Shown: positions 1 through 8,096, counted from the first letter of the stretch. The stretch is 14,129 bases of DNA from an uncultured Muribaculaceae bacterium (GCA_910587185.1 CAJULY010000033.1:1-14129), one strand, 5' to 3'. The notes: generated by a model from the letters alone, not told the origin. A program made the numbers and translations.

Positions 1-40
1 GCGGGGACGGCATTTTATTTTCTTCGCGGTCAACATGCCG

Positions 41-48
41 CAAAGTTA
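41..48 (-). promoter_or_regulatory. Possible -7 promoter box for a gene beyond the left edge
   Basis: On the minus strand these bases read TAACTTTG, a perfect match to the Bacteroidetes -7 consensus TAnnTTTG. No good TTG -33 element sits about 20 bases upstream. ATG codons at 36 and 13 on the minus strand are open to the left edge and could start a gene that leaves the window. The segment visible is too short to name any product. Confidence 0.3.
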
Positions 49-96
49 GGAAGGAATCGGAGGGAGAGGAGGTCTGTTTCTATTTTTGAGGGGATG

Positions 97-1419
97 TCAG
101 GGGAAGATGGGGGTTATTTTTACTTTTTTGCCTTTCAGCCTGAGGGGGGAAAGGGTCGAGACAAGCTTCTTCAAATCGTCGGCAGGAACAGCTGCAAGAG
201 CACAATGATCATGAACAATGATTTTTCCAAGACGAGCTGATGAAAGACCGGTGTTTGAAAGAATGAATCCGGCAATATCACCGCGCGATATTTTCTCTTT
301 TTTCCCTGCCGAGAAATATAACGTTCCGATTTTTGCACGGCTTAGTTCAGGCAAATCCACAGGAGGCTGAAAAGCATGATCGAAGCCAATGAAATCAGGC
401 ATTGTGTCGGCCTCAGATGTGATCACGAATACTCTTCCGGAAGCATCCTGCCGGGCAGTTCGACCGTTGCGGTGAATCCACGCTTCCCTATCGACCGGCA
501 GATGATAATGTATCACCGAACCTACCGCTTCGATATCCAATCCTCGCGCGGCAAGATCCGTTGCCACCAAAACGGGTGTGGTTCCATTTGTGAAGAGGTC
601 CAGAGCCATCATGCGTTGCTGCTGGTCAAGGGCACCATGATACAGTCCTGCCGAAACGCCATCGGACTTAAGACGTCTATACACCCGTTCGGCACTTTCG
701 CGATGGTTAACGAAGACAATGGTACGTTCCTGCACAGGCAACGTTCTCAAAAGCGCAGAAAGGGTGTCAAGTTTGTCGCGGCTGAAACTTTCCACACTGA
801 CTATCTCAAGACGACCGGCTTTCTCCTTATCAGAAACGCCGATAATGGTCTCGGGATTTTTCAATCCGAGATATGAGGGGTAGTCTTTGAGTTCAGTGGC
901 GGATGTCAGAATAAGATTACGAGGGGTGCCAATCCGGCGCACTATGCGTTTCATTTCGCCTTCGAATCCAAGTTGCAAAGCCTTGTCATACTCATCGATC
1001 ACCAGTACATCAAGAGAGCTGGAAATCTCAAATGACCCGCGCTGGAGATGATCGAGAAGACGCCCCGGAGTGGCAATGATTATGGCGGGGAGCGGCGAAA
1101 GCGATGCGGTTTCATCGGCGAAAGAATGGCCGCCGTAGAGTTCCACCGTCTTCAATCCTTTTGCGAGCTGCCGCAACACGCCGGCGATCTGGACCACGAG
1201 TTCCCTGGAGGGAGCTATCACGATTCCCTGCAGTGTCTTACTTCCCTCCGACAGAGCTTTCAACATTCTGACACCGAACGCCAAGGTCTTGCCTGAGCCT
1301 GTAGGGGCTATGATGATGAGTTGGGGAGCCGTACTACGCAGAGCATCGGCCTGCATGGGGTTGGGAGAGGTGATGCCGGGGATGGATGTCAGCCGGCTTA
1401 ATATTTCGGAATCTGTCAT
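97..1419 (-). CDS. DEAD-box ATP-dependent RNA helicase with DbpA-type RNA-binding domain
   Basis: A 440-residue cytoplasmic RNA helicase. Visible motifs in order: Q motif (Q23), motif I APTGSGKT (38-45), Ia PSREL (70-74), Ib TPGR (117-120), motif II DEYD (142-145) in place of DEAD, motif III SAT (173-175), motif V ATDLAARGLDI (286-296) and motif VI HRNGRTARQ (316-324). Residues 364-440 match the pattern of the DbpA RNA-binding domain (IGTLYFSAGKKEKISRGDIA, then GKI and KGKKVKI). In DbpA and YxiN this domain binds a 23S rRNA hairpin, so a role in large-subunit assembly is likely but inferred. Length is close to E. coli DbpA (about 457). It starts 12 bases after the stop of the Crp/Fnr-like gene, so the two are probably co-transcribed. 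No terminator hairpin is evident downstream. Family assignment is firm; exact orthology to DbpA is not. Confidence 0.95.
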   Translation of the reverse strand: MTDSEILSRLTSIPGITSPNPMQADALRSTAPQLIIIAPTGSGKTLAFGVRMLKALSEGSKTLQGIVIAPSRELVVQIAGVLRQLAKGLKTVELYGGHSFADETASLSPLPAIIIATPGRLLDHLQRGSFEISSSLDVLVIDEYDKALQLGFEGEMKRIVRRIGTPRNLILTSATELKDYPSYLGLKNPETIIGVSDKEKAGRLEIVSVESFSRDKLDTLSALLRTLPVQERTIVFVNHRESAERVYRRLKSDGVSAGLYHGALDQQQRMMALDLFTNGTTPVLVATDLAARGLDIEAVGSVIHYHLPVDREAWIHRNGRTARQDASGRVFVITSEADTMPDFIGFDHAFQPPVDLPELSRAKIGTLYFSAGKKEKISRGDIAGFILSNTGLSSARLGKIIVHDHCALAAVPADDLKKLVSTLSPLRLKGKKVKITPIFP

Positions 1420-1431
1420 CAGGTAGAAGAA

Positions 1432-2130
1432 TTATCCGTACTTACTTATCTTCAACAACTGAGGCTCGTCGGTGATCTTTATCTGACGACCGTCAACATA
1501 AATCAGCCTTTCACTGACGAAAGCAGTCAAAGTGCGTATAGCGTTTGAGGTCGTCATATTGGAAAAATTAGCCAAGTCCTCACGTGACATATACATGCGG
1601 AGTGTCACGCCGTCTTCCTCATAGCCATACTGCTGACGCAGGACAATCAATGCCTCGGCGAGACGTCCGCGAATGTGTTTCTGGGTGAGATTGACGGTGC
1701 GAGTGTCGGCACTGCCGAGATTTCTGGCAAGCTCATGGAGGAAAAACCACATGACATCCTTGTTCTGTTCTATAAGAGTCTTCACAACCTTCAGGGGGAC
1801 AACCCCGATTTCCGAAGCTTCCATTGCGGCCGCAGTATGGACATAGGTCTCTTTTGCGAAATACGCCCGGTAGCCGAAGTACTGGACAGGACTTATCAGA
1901 CGCAATATCTGCTGACGTCCGCCAGCCCCTTCCTTGTAGAGCTTAGCTTTACCTTTGAGAAGAGTGAAAAGATATTCGGGCGCCTCGTTTTCCGCATATA
2001 TGACCTGATTTTTTTTATAGGGCTGCAAGCGGAAATTATCTGTGATCATCCTTTTCTCGTCGCCGGAAAGAATCGACCAGATGTCATACATGTCCTCGCT
2101 TATCACCTTCTCGAGAGCTTTTTTTATCAT
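1432..2130 (-). CDS. Crp/Fnr-family transcriptional regulator
   Basis: From the ATG at 2130 it encodes 232 residues. An N-terminal cyclic-nucleotide-binding-like beta barrel (about 32-114) is followed by a dimerisation helix and a Crp-type winged helix (HTH about 181-210, MSREDLANFSNMTTSNAIRT). The protein has no cysteine, so an FNR-type iron-sulfur sensor is excluded. The usual cAMP phosphate-binding pattern (GE, then R-S/T) is not apparent, so its ligand is unknown. The frame stays open upstream to a TTG at 2193, but that codon falls in the promoter -33 box and the predicted transcript begins near 2155. The 2130 start is therefore preferred. It is the first gene of an operon with the downstream helicase. 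Three 10-base repeats at its promoter suggest autoregulation or control by a relative. Confidence 0.9.
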   Translation of the reverse strand: MIKKALEKVISEDMYDIWSILSGDEKRMITDNFRLQPYKKNQVIYAENEAPEYLFTLLKGKAKLYKEGAGGRQQILRLISPVQYFGYRAYFAKETYVHTAAAMEASEIGVVPLKVVKTLIEQNKDVMWFFLHELARNLGSADTRTVNLTQKHIRGRLAEALIVLRQQYGYEEDGVTLRMYMSREDLANFSNMTTSNAIRTLTAFVSERLIYVDGRQIKITDEPQLLKISKYG

Positions 2131-2135
2131 AATCG

Positions 2136-2210
2136 GTTGTAGAACTATGTTGTAGAACACAGCAAAATTAAGCAATCCAACCGATAAAAACAAAAAAAGC
2201 GTTATAGAAC
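2136..2210. repeat. Three copies of a 10-base repeat flanking the regulator promoter
   Basis: GTTGTAGAAC occurs exactly at 2136-2145 and 2149-2158 (13-base period), and GTTATAGAAC, one mismatch, at 2201-2210. Each copy is close to a palindrome (GTT-NNNN-AAC). Two copies cover the predicted transcription start and leader. The third lies about 50 bases upstream of the start. This layout fits operator sites for repression and activation; the protein that binds is not known. Confidence 0.6.
2163..2194 (-). promoter_or_regulatory. Promoter of the Crp/Fnr-helicase operon
   Basis: On the minus strand the -33 element TTTG (2191-2194) is separated by exactly 20 bases from the -7 element TAATTTTG (2163-2170), an excellent Bacteroidetes primary-sigma promoter. 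Transcription should start near 2155, giving a leader of about 25 bases before the ATG at 2130. This decides the start of the regulator. Confidence 0.8.
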
Positions 2211-2277
2211 TGATTTAAACCCTCAGGAAAAACCGATATGAACTATCATTTATTCAAATATTTTCAAGCAGTCAATG

Positions 2278-2316
2278 AAAAACCGCATCTTCAGAGCCGG
2301 GGCTCCGAGGATGCGG
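2278..2316 (-). terminator. Intrinsic terminator of the efflux operon
   Basis: Read on the minus strand, a hairpin with an outer 7-bp stem (2310-2316 with 2283-2289) and an inner GAGCC/GGCTC stem, separated by a small internal loop, is followed by five T residues (2282 down to 2278). It lies about 40 bases after the stop of the outer membrane protein gene and before the next promoter. Confidence 0.75.
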
Positions 2317-2354
2317 ACAATTTTCAATTTATGCGTTGTAAAAATCAGTCGGTT

Positions 2355-3650
2355 TTACTCCGTGCGGTTATAGAAACTGAGGATTCTCATTCGGAGCAGA
2401 GTCTCGTAACGAGACTGGACGGTCTGCATTCTCGCGCGGATGTATTCGGATCTGGATTGCTCCAGTTCGGTAGAATTAGCTCTGCCGAATTCATACTTCA
2501 CCTCCATGGCATCGTAGGCTGCTTTGGTGGATTTCTCGGCAACGAGAGCAGCTTCATGTTTGCTTTCGGAAGCCATAGCCTGGCGATAGGCCTGATTGAT
2601 CGATTTGTAGAGATTGCTCTGCGCATCCTCAAGACTAAGCATGGCTGAAGTATGCTGGATTTTAGCACGACGGACACTGTTTCGCGTAGAAAACGCGTCG
2701 AATATAGGAATCGAAAGGGAGAAGCCCAATGACTTGCTGAGATTGTCGCGCATCTGACGATGGAAAGGGGGATTCTGCGCGCCGCTGAGATTGTAGTAGC
2801 TGCTTCCGATTCCGGCCGTGAAAGAGAGACGCGGGATATAGCCGGTGCGGGCCACACTTATATTCTTTTCGGCAGCGGTCAGGGCCAATCGGCCTGCCTT
2901 GATGGCATGATTGTTGCGCAAAGCGTTGTCATAGACTTCAGATGCATCGGGGAGCAGAGAGGCCGTTTCAGACAATGGCTGCACGTCGAAACCATCCATT
3001 GTCGGGAGCTGCAGAAGCTGCGAGAGATCGAGAAGGGCGAGCATGCGGTCATTTTCAGCATTGACGACCGAAAGATGATTCTGTGCAACCTGCGCTTCGG
3101 CCTGTGTCAGTTCCAGCTCAGGAGTCTTTCCTTCTTCGACGAGAACCTTGCAACGATCGAGCTGCACGCGGGAAAGGCGCTCCTGCTCCATGGCCACGTC
3201 AAGCATCTCGCCGCAATAAAGCACCTGAAGATACTGGGATATAACCTGAAGCTCGACATTATCCTTGGCGACCTCACACTGTTCGGCTATAGCCTGCAGG
3301 TTTGCACGCGAATAATCCAGACGCCGCTTGGCGGAGAGCCCCTGAAAGAGGGGAAGACTCATACCGATATTCCAGCCGAACTGGGAAGTGTTACGGTCAG
3401 CGTAGGTGTTTTCCGACGTCAATCCGCGTCCGAAGCTGAAAGACTGGCTGGCACTCCCCTGCACCTGAGGGAGAAAAGCATCCTTAGCTTCAGTCACGGC
3501 GAGTTCGGCCGAGCGAGTGTCAAGCTTTCGGGATTTGACCGTTATATTATGTTCAATAGCGTAGTTTATGCAACTGTCAAGCGACCAACTGTCGGCAAGA
3601 CACCCCGTCCACACAGCGAGGGCGGTTGATAAGGCTAATATACGTTTCAT
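2355..3650 (-). CDS. TolC-family outer membrane efflux protein
   Basis: A 431-residue outer membrane channel, the normal size for the family. It begins with a signal peptide (MKRILALSTALAVWTG, likely cleaved after LA at 18-19). The mature N-terminus WSLDSCINYAIEHN is the typical opening of an outer membrane efflux protein (OEP) domain. A second OEP repeat starts around residue 245 (NHAIKAGRLALTAAEKN). Long alpha-helical stretches rich in Ala, Gln and Glu form the periplasmic tunnel, and short beta segments such as FSFGRG and FTAGIGSSYYN mark the barrel strands. Its start is 6 bases beyond the stop of the membrane fusion protein gene. As the last gene of the operon, followed by a terminator, it provides the exit duct for the ABC exporter. 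C17 lacks a good lipobox, so a lipoprotein is unlikely. Confidence 0.93.
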   Translation of the reverse strand: MKRILALSTALAVWTGCLADSWSLDSCINYAIEHNITVKSRKLDTRSAELAVTEAKDAFLPQVQGSASQSFSFGRGLTSENTYADRNTSQFGWNIGMSLPLFQGLSAKRRLDYSRANLQAIAEQCEVAKDNVELQVISQYLQVLYCGEMLDVAMEQERLSRVQLDRCKVLVEEGKTPELELTQAEAQVAQNHLSVVNAENDRMLALLDLSQLLQLPTMDGFDVQPLSETASLLPDASEVYDNALRNNHAIKAGRLALTAAEKNISVARTGYIPRLSFTAGIGSSYYNLSGAQNPPFHRQMRDNLSKSLGFSLSIPIFDAFSTRNSVRRAKIQHTSAMLSLEDAQSNLYKSINQAYRQAMASESKHEAALVAEKSTKAAYDAMEVKYEFGRANSTELEQSRSEYIRARMQTVQSRYETLLRMRILSFYNRTE

Positions 3651-3656
3651 GTCGGC

Positions 3657-4775
3657 TTATTTCTGAGGTCCCTCGGGAGTGTCCTTGATTTCCTGACCGC
3701 GAAGCAAAGACTTGGCATTGATTCCGGATTTTACCTCGACATTTATCCCGTCGCTGACGCCGGTTATAATTCTTGTGCGTTTGAATTTCTGCACGGGCAC
3801 TGAATCGGTCAGGCAATATACGAAAGTGGAATCGCCGGCGAACTCAACGACACTCTCAGCCACTCTCAGCACATTACCGCTCTGATTCAGGGCCACCGTA
3901 GCGTTTGCACTGTAGCCGGCACGGAGGTGCACGTCGGGACCGGCATTCAGGGCAGCCTTAATCTCAAACGTGTTCGCACCGCTTGTTGAAGTGCTTTTCG
4001 GCGAAATATACTCGATGGTGGCATCGGCCGAGAAATCGGGCAAAGCCCCCACTGTTATTTTCATGGGCATCCCGACGGAGAGGGATCCGACCTCGGTCTC
4101 GTCAACCGTTCCCTTGAAGATCAGATTGTTCATGTCGGCGACAGTCGCAATTGTTGTTCCATCGTTAAAAGTGTTGGCCTGAATGACCGAAGTACCGACT
4201 TTTACGGGAACATCCAGAACGAGGCCGGCAGTAGTGGCACGGACCTGGGTGTTACTTTCGGAAGCGTTATATTGCGAAACGCCCTGCTTGACGATGCCCA
4301 CAGCGTCGCGCGCGGCAATCACCTCCTCTTTCGCGCGGTTAAGTTCGGCGAGAGTAGTCTCATATTCCTCGCGTGCGATGACCTTACGTTCATAAAGCTT
4401 TGTGTTGCGGTTATGACGGATTTCCACATCCTTCAGGTTTATCTGAGCAAGATTAAGGCGGTTCTCGGCCGAAGACAACTGCTGTGCGTCAGGAATCACC
4501 TTGATGACAGCGATCACATCACCGGGCTTAACCATGTCACCGGCCTCGACATTTATCTGCGAGATAATGCCGGAAATCTGGGGCTTTATGGCAATCTCAT
4601 CGCGGGGCTCGACAGTACCGGTCAGCACAGCGGTTTTTTCCACCGACCCCATCGTAGGCTTGACCAATTCATATCTGACCTCTTTAGGCTTTGAATTCAG
4701 GTAGAGGAACACGAAAGTGCCGACAAAAATGACACCAACAAGTATCCATAACAAAATTCGGAAAAACTTTTTCAT
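3657..4775 (-). CDS. MacA/HlyD-type periplasmic adaptor (membrane fusion protein)
   Basis: A 372-residue adaptor linking the inner-membrane permeases to the TolC-like channel. One N-terminal membrane anchor (about 5-26) is followed by the first lipoyl half (about 61-91, AIKPQISGIISQINVEAGDM then VKPGDVIAVI). A short alpha-helical hairpin occupies about 97-165, the second lipoyl half about 178-198 (ATTAGLVLDVPV), a beta-barrel about 205-295 and a membrane-proximal domain to the C-terminus. This order matches MacA-like adaptors of ABC exporters. An AGAGAG run just before the ATG may be a weak ribosome-binding site. The gene starts 23 bases after permease B and ends 6 bases before the TolC-like gene. 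The substrate cannot be told from sequence. Confidence 0.93.
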   Translation of the reverse strand: MKKFFRILLWILVGVIFVGTFVFLYLNSKPKEVRYELVKPTMGSVEKTAVLTGTVEPRDEIAIKPQISGIISQINVEAGDMVKPGDVIAVIKVIPDAQQLSSAENRLNLAQINLKDVEIRHNRNTKLYERKVIAREEYETTLAELNRAKEEVIAARDAVGIVKQGVSQYNASESNTQVRATTAGLVLDVPVKVGTSVIQANTFNDGTTIATVADMNNLIFKGTVDETEVGSLSVGMPMKITVGALPDFSADATIEYISPKSTSTSGANTFEIKAALNAGPDVHLRAGYSANATVALNQSGNVLRVAESVVEFAGDSTFVYCLTDSVPVQKFKRTRIITGVSDGINVEVKSGINAKSLLRGQEIKDTPEGPQK

Positions 4776-4798
4776 CTCTCTATGATATTATTTATTGT

Positions 4799-6046
4799 TT
4801 ATTTATCGTTAAGCGCTTCTATAGGTTTGATACGCATCGCTTTCCCTGCGGGCACCATTCCGGCGAGAGAACCGAGGAGAAGGAAGGTCAACACAATCGT
4901 CACGGCATGGGAAAAATGAAGCTCGAAATGAGCCGATCCGAGCACGGGGTCGAAAGTGAGCTTGTCGGCAACGGCAAGTACAATGGTTGCGAAACAGACA
5001 CCGGCGATACCGGCCACAGTGGTCAGCACCATACTTTCAGTCAGAATCTGAGCGATTATGTCGGAAGGTTTTGCGCCGATTGCCCTACGGATACCAATTT
5101 CCTGAGTGCGTTCCTTCACTATAATCCACATTATATTTCCAACGCCTATCACTCCGGCCATCAGGGTTCCGGCGCCGACAAAAAGAGCCAGAAGGCTGAT
5201 TCCGAGAAACAGGTTGTCAACCATGGCGAACATTTCGGAAATATCCATGAACCAGATTGCGTTTTCATCAGTGGGATCAATGGGATGATTCGAAGTGATC
5301 GCTCTCCAGAGCCATGCCTTCGCCTCGGTGGGGGTATGACCCGGAACGGCAGTGAAGACAAGTCCGCCGACGTCCGTCCCCATATTATAGGCCCTACGCA
5401 TGGTTGTAGCCGGAATAATAGCCGCATCATCCATGCGTCCTCCGAGCGAAGCCTCACCCTGCTGTCCAACAACCCCGATTACCTGAAAGTATATCTTGTT
5501 TATCTCAATGAATTTCCCGACGGCTGAATCGTTGCCGAACAATTCATCGGCGACGTTCTTGCCTATGACGGCCACTTTTCTGTAGCCGCTCACATCACTG
5601 CTGTTCAACGCGCGGCCCTCATAGATTATGGGGATCTGCATCTTGAAGTAATCGCCTTCGACGCCCTGCACCTGGCCGGCATTAGTCTTGTCCTTGTAGG
5701 TCATGGAGGCGACATTGAATGTCAAAGTGGATGAATATTCAAGATAGGGACACACCCTGCGGAAATAAGTCACGTCATTGTCATCGAGGCTCCATGAGAG
5801 TCCTTTGTTGAAACCTTTGTAGGGTTTGGTCGTGCGGTTGGGAAACACACCGCCGAGATTAGTGGCAAATCCCTGGAAATTTCTTTTCATCATACCTTCG
5901 AGGCCTGAAGCGCCACCCCAGAGCATGGCAAGCATCGCGGTGCCCCAGAATATGCCGAAGGCCGTCAGAAAGGTACGCGTCTTGTTGCGGGCAAGTGTTG
6001 CTCCGATCTCGCGCCAGTTATCTATGTCAAATATCGGATTTTTCAT
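4799..6046 (-). CDS. MacB/FtsX-type ABC transporter permease B
   Basis: A 415-residue inner-membrane permease: one N-terminal membrane helix (about 27-45), a large periplasmic MacB core domain (about 46-275) and three C-terminal helices (about 278-305, 335-360, 380-402). The cytoplasmic coupling motif ERTQEIGIRRAIGAK lies at 312-326. Unlike MacB itself it has no fused ATPase domain, so it relies on the separate ATPase encoded first in the operon. The ATG at 6046, 4 bases after the permease A stop, is preferred over an upstream in-frame TTG at 6073 that would overlap that gene. It shares a KPYKG segment (74-78) with permease A at the equivalent place. The two probably form a heterodimer; this is inferred from their pairing. 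Confidence 0.92.
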   Translation of the reverse strand: MKNPIFDIDNWREIGATLARNKTRTFLTAFGIFWGTAMLAMLWGGASGLEGMMKRNFQGFATNLGGVFPNRTTKPYKGFNKGLSWSLDDNDVTYFRRVCPYLEYSSTLTFNVASMTYKDKTNAGQVQGVEGDYFKMQIPIIYEGRALNSSDVSGYRKVAVIGKNVADELFGNDSAVGKFIEINKIYFQVIGVVGQQGEASLGGRMDDAAIIPATTMRRAYNMGTDVGGLVFTAVPGHTPTEAKAWLWRAITSNHPIDPTDENAIWFMDISEMFAMVDNLFLGISLLALFVGAGTLMAGVIGVGNIMWIIVKERTQEIGIRRAIGAKPSDIIAQILTESMVLTTVAGIAGVCFATIVLAVADKLTFDPVLGSAHFELHFSHAVTIVLTFLLLGSLAGMVPAGKAMRIKPIEALNDK

Positions 6047-6050
6047 AATC

Positions 6051-7271
6051 TTATTCGTCACGGAGAGCTTCAACAGGTTTGACTTTTGTGGCTTTCATTG
6101 CCGGGAAAAGACCGGCGAGGGCTCCGGCTATGACCAACACGACGGTGACCTTCACGGCAATAGAGAGATCGACGGTCGGATTCTCGAGAAATTCCACTCC
6201 TTTTGACAGCTGATCGATGAGGCCGGTCACCATCATGCCGAAGACAATGCCTATATAACCGAACATAGTCGTTATGACAACGCTTTCAGCCACAACCTGA
6301 ACAAGAATCGAGCGAGGTTTCGCACCGATGGCACGGCGAATGCCGATCTCATGAGTGCGCTCACGGACGGAAACAAACATAATGTTGCTCACACCGACTA
6401 TTCCTGACAAAAGAGTGAAGATGCCTATGACCCATACAGCCATTTCAAGAATCCCCATCGCCTTCATCTGAGTGAGATACTGCACGAAACGATTCCAGAG
6501 ATGAACCGCGCTGTCGTCATCGGGACTGAACTCGTGGACTTTGGAAAGAGAATGCCTGACATCCTCCTCAACAGCCATTCCGTCGGCCTCGGACTTCACA
6601 TTATAGAGCTTGACAGTCAGGTCGGAGACTTTACCGTCATTGCCGGAGAGACGCATTGCCGTGGTGTAAGGCACATAATTCGATTTGTCCCAGTCATGGC
6701 GATAGACACCGATCACGAGCCATGAAAGGCCCATGGCGTCAACACGCCTGCCGACAGGATTCACATTTTTTCCGAACAGAGTTTCAGCGCTCTGAGTGCT
6801 GAGGACAATGACTTTACGCTCCTGATCAAGGTCAGGCTGATTGAGGAAACGGCCATTCACCATAGTGATTCTCCCCTCTTTCAACCGGTTTGGAAAATCG
6901 CCCTGTACTTCATCACTGACATAGTCTTTAGATGTGGAGAGCTTGGCTGAATCAAGACTTTTTGTCGCCGTCACTCGCTCGACATTGGAGCGGTTGTCTC
7001 GTTCAATCACCTTTATGTCCTCGTCTTCAGGACTTATCCGGCGCCCTTCCTTATATCCTTTGTAGGGTTTTGAAGTGAAGCCGCCGAACACACTGATGAC
7101 ACGCGAATTGTCGGCGGTCATCCTTGACTGAAATCCGTTTGTCACCCCCCGACTCATTCCGAGCAGGACAATGAGCATGAATATGCCCCATGCCACGGCA
7201 AGTCCGGTCAGTGTCGTGCGCGTCTTGTTATTTGACAGCGCCTGAAATATTTCTCTGAAAAGGTCAAACAT
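6051..7271 (-). CDS. MacB/FtsX-type ABC transporter permease A
   Basis: A 406-residue inner-membrane permease with the same plan as its downstream partner: membrane helix at about 21-38, periplasmic MacB core (about 40-270), three C-terminal helices (about 273-299, 322-349, 371-392) and coupling motif ERTHEIGIRRAIGAK (304-318). Its ATG overlaps the end of the ATPase gene by 8 bases, which suggests translational coupling. A KPYKG segment (68-72) in the early periplasmic part is shared with permease B, although much of the rest of that domain has diverged. MacB-type systems move substrate from the periplasm to the channel by mechanotransmission, so the partner adaptor and TolC in this operon fit. 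The substrate is unknown. Confidence 0.92.
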   Translation of the reverse strand: MFDLFREIFQALSNNKTRTTLTGLAVAWGIFMLIVLLGMSRGVTNGFQSRMTADNSRVISVFGGFTSKPYKGYKEGRRISPEDEDIKVIERDNRSNVERVTATKSLDSAKLSTSKDYVSDEVQGDFPNRLKEGRITMVNGRFLNQPDLDQERKVIVLSTQSAETLFGKNVNPVGRRVDAMGLSWLVIGVYRHDWDKSNYVPYTTAMRLSGNDGKVSDLTVKLYNVKSEADGMAVEEDVRHSLSKVHEFSPDDDSAVHLWNRFVQYLTQMKAMGILEMAVWVIGIFTLLSGIVGVSNIMFVSVRERTHEIGIRRAIGAKPRSILVQVVAESVVITTMFGYIGIVFGMMVTGLIDQLSKGVEFLENPTVDLSIAVKVTVVLVIAGALAGLFPAMKATKVKPVEALRDE

Positions 7272-8055
7272 CGATTCTCGGGGTTTCTGGGATTACAAGA
7301 CCTGAGTCAGCGAACCCGGGAACAATCAATGATTCGTTTTCAGGAACGGCAAGAGGTGCGGAAACAATTTTTTTGTCAGGAACGATCATACCGTCGGAAA
7401 TACGTATGATCCGGTTGGTCTGTTCTCCGACACCGGGATCATGCGTCACGATCAGAATAGTCATTCCTTCGTTGTTCAATTCGCGGAAAGTATTCATGAC
7501 ATCGTGGGAGGTCTTCGAGTCAAGGGCGCCTGTCGGTTCGTCGGCGAGAATAATCGACGGATTGGTTATGATGGCGCGGGCTATTGCCACACGCTGTTTC
7601 TGTCCGCCGGACATTTCTCCGGGCAAATGATGGGCGCGGTCAGCAAGCCCCATGCGGTCAAGCTGCTCCATAGCCATTTTGTTGCGCTTGCGCCGCGAAA
7701 CGCCTTGATAGAACAGAGGCAACGCCACATTTTCTATTGCATTTTTATAGTTAATCAGGTTAAAAGACTGAAAAACAAAGCCTATCAGTCGATTGCGCAA
7801 TTCCGCCGCCCGGTTCTCGCTGAGATTCTTGACGAGAACACCATTCAGAATATATTCGCCGGTATCATAATTGTCAAGAATTCCAAGAATATTAAGGAGT
7901 GTTGATTTCCCGGAACCAGACGCCCCCATTATGGAAACCAGTTCACCTTTCTCAATCTCGAGATTTATATCTTTAAGGACATGGAGAGGGACGGCGCCCG
8001 GATAAGTCTTGTTTATATCCCTGAGGCTAATCATTATATTGCTGTTGTTTGTCAT
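7264..8055 (-). CDS. MacB/LolD-type ABC transporter ATP-binding protein
   Basis: A 263-residue cytoplasmic ATPase driving the exporter. Motifs seen (numbered from the ATG at 8055): Walker A GASGSGKST (44-52), Q-loop Q96, signature MSGGQ (148-152), Walker B IILADEP (168-174) and the switch His in IVTHD (H205). The spacing matches LolD/MacB/FtsE-type ATPases. The frame extends upstream to 8172, but that stretch contains the promoter (-7 at 8097-8104), so the ATG at 8055 is chosen. AGAAGG shortly upstream may serve as ribosome-binding site. A second ATG at 8034 is also possible. The protein carries an unusual C-terminal tail of about 40 residues beyond the normal fold, rich in Pro and Val. First gene of the five-gene efflux operon. 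Confidence 0.95.
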   Translation of the reverse strand: MTNNSNIMISLRDINKTYPGAVPLHVLKDINLEIEKGELVSIMGASGSGKSTLLNILGILDNYDTGEYILNGVLVKNLSENRAAELRNRLIGFVFQSFNLINYKNAIENVALPLFYQGVSRRKRNKMAMEQLDRMGLADRAHHLPGEMSGGQKQRVAIARAIITNPSIILADEPTGALDSKTSHDVMNTFRELNNEGMTILIVTHDPGVGEQTNRIIRISDGMIVPDKKIVSAPLAVPENESLIVPGFADSGLVIPETPRIDV

Positions 8056-8096
8056 TGGAAACCTTCTGATTGCAATTTTCACTTCTATTTGACGCG

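Noticed and set aside
1432..2130. FNR-type oxygen sensor
   Set aside because: The regulator has no cysteine residues, so it cannot bind the FNR iron-sulfur cluster.
2760..3629. 289-codon plus-strand open frame
   Set aside because: It lies wholly antisense to the TolC-like gene, whose signal peptide, domain order and operon position are clear; the plus-strand product has no recognisable domain.
3580..3650. Lipoprotein signal on the TolC-like protein
   Set aside because: The cysteine is preceded by W-T-G, a poor lipobox; a signal peptidase I site after LA fits better.
4907..5527. 206-codon plus-strand open frame
   Set aside because: Antisense shadow of the permease B gene; composition rich in His, Ser and Asn without any domain.
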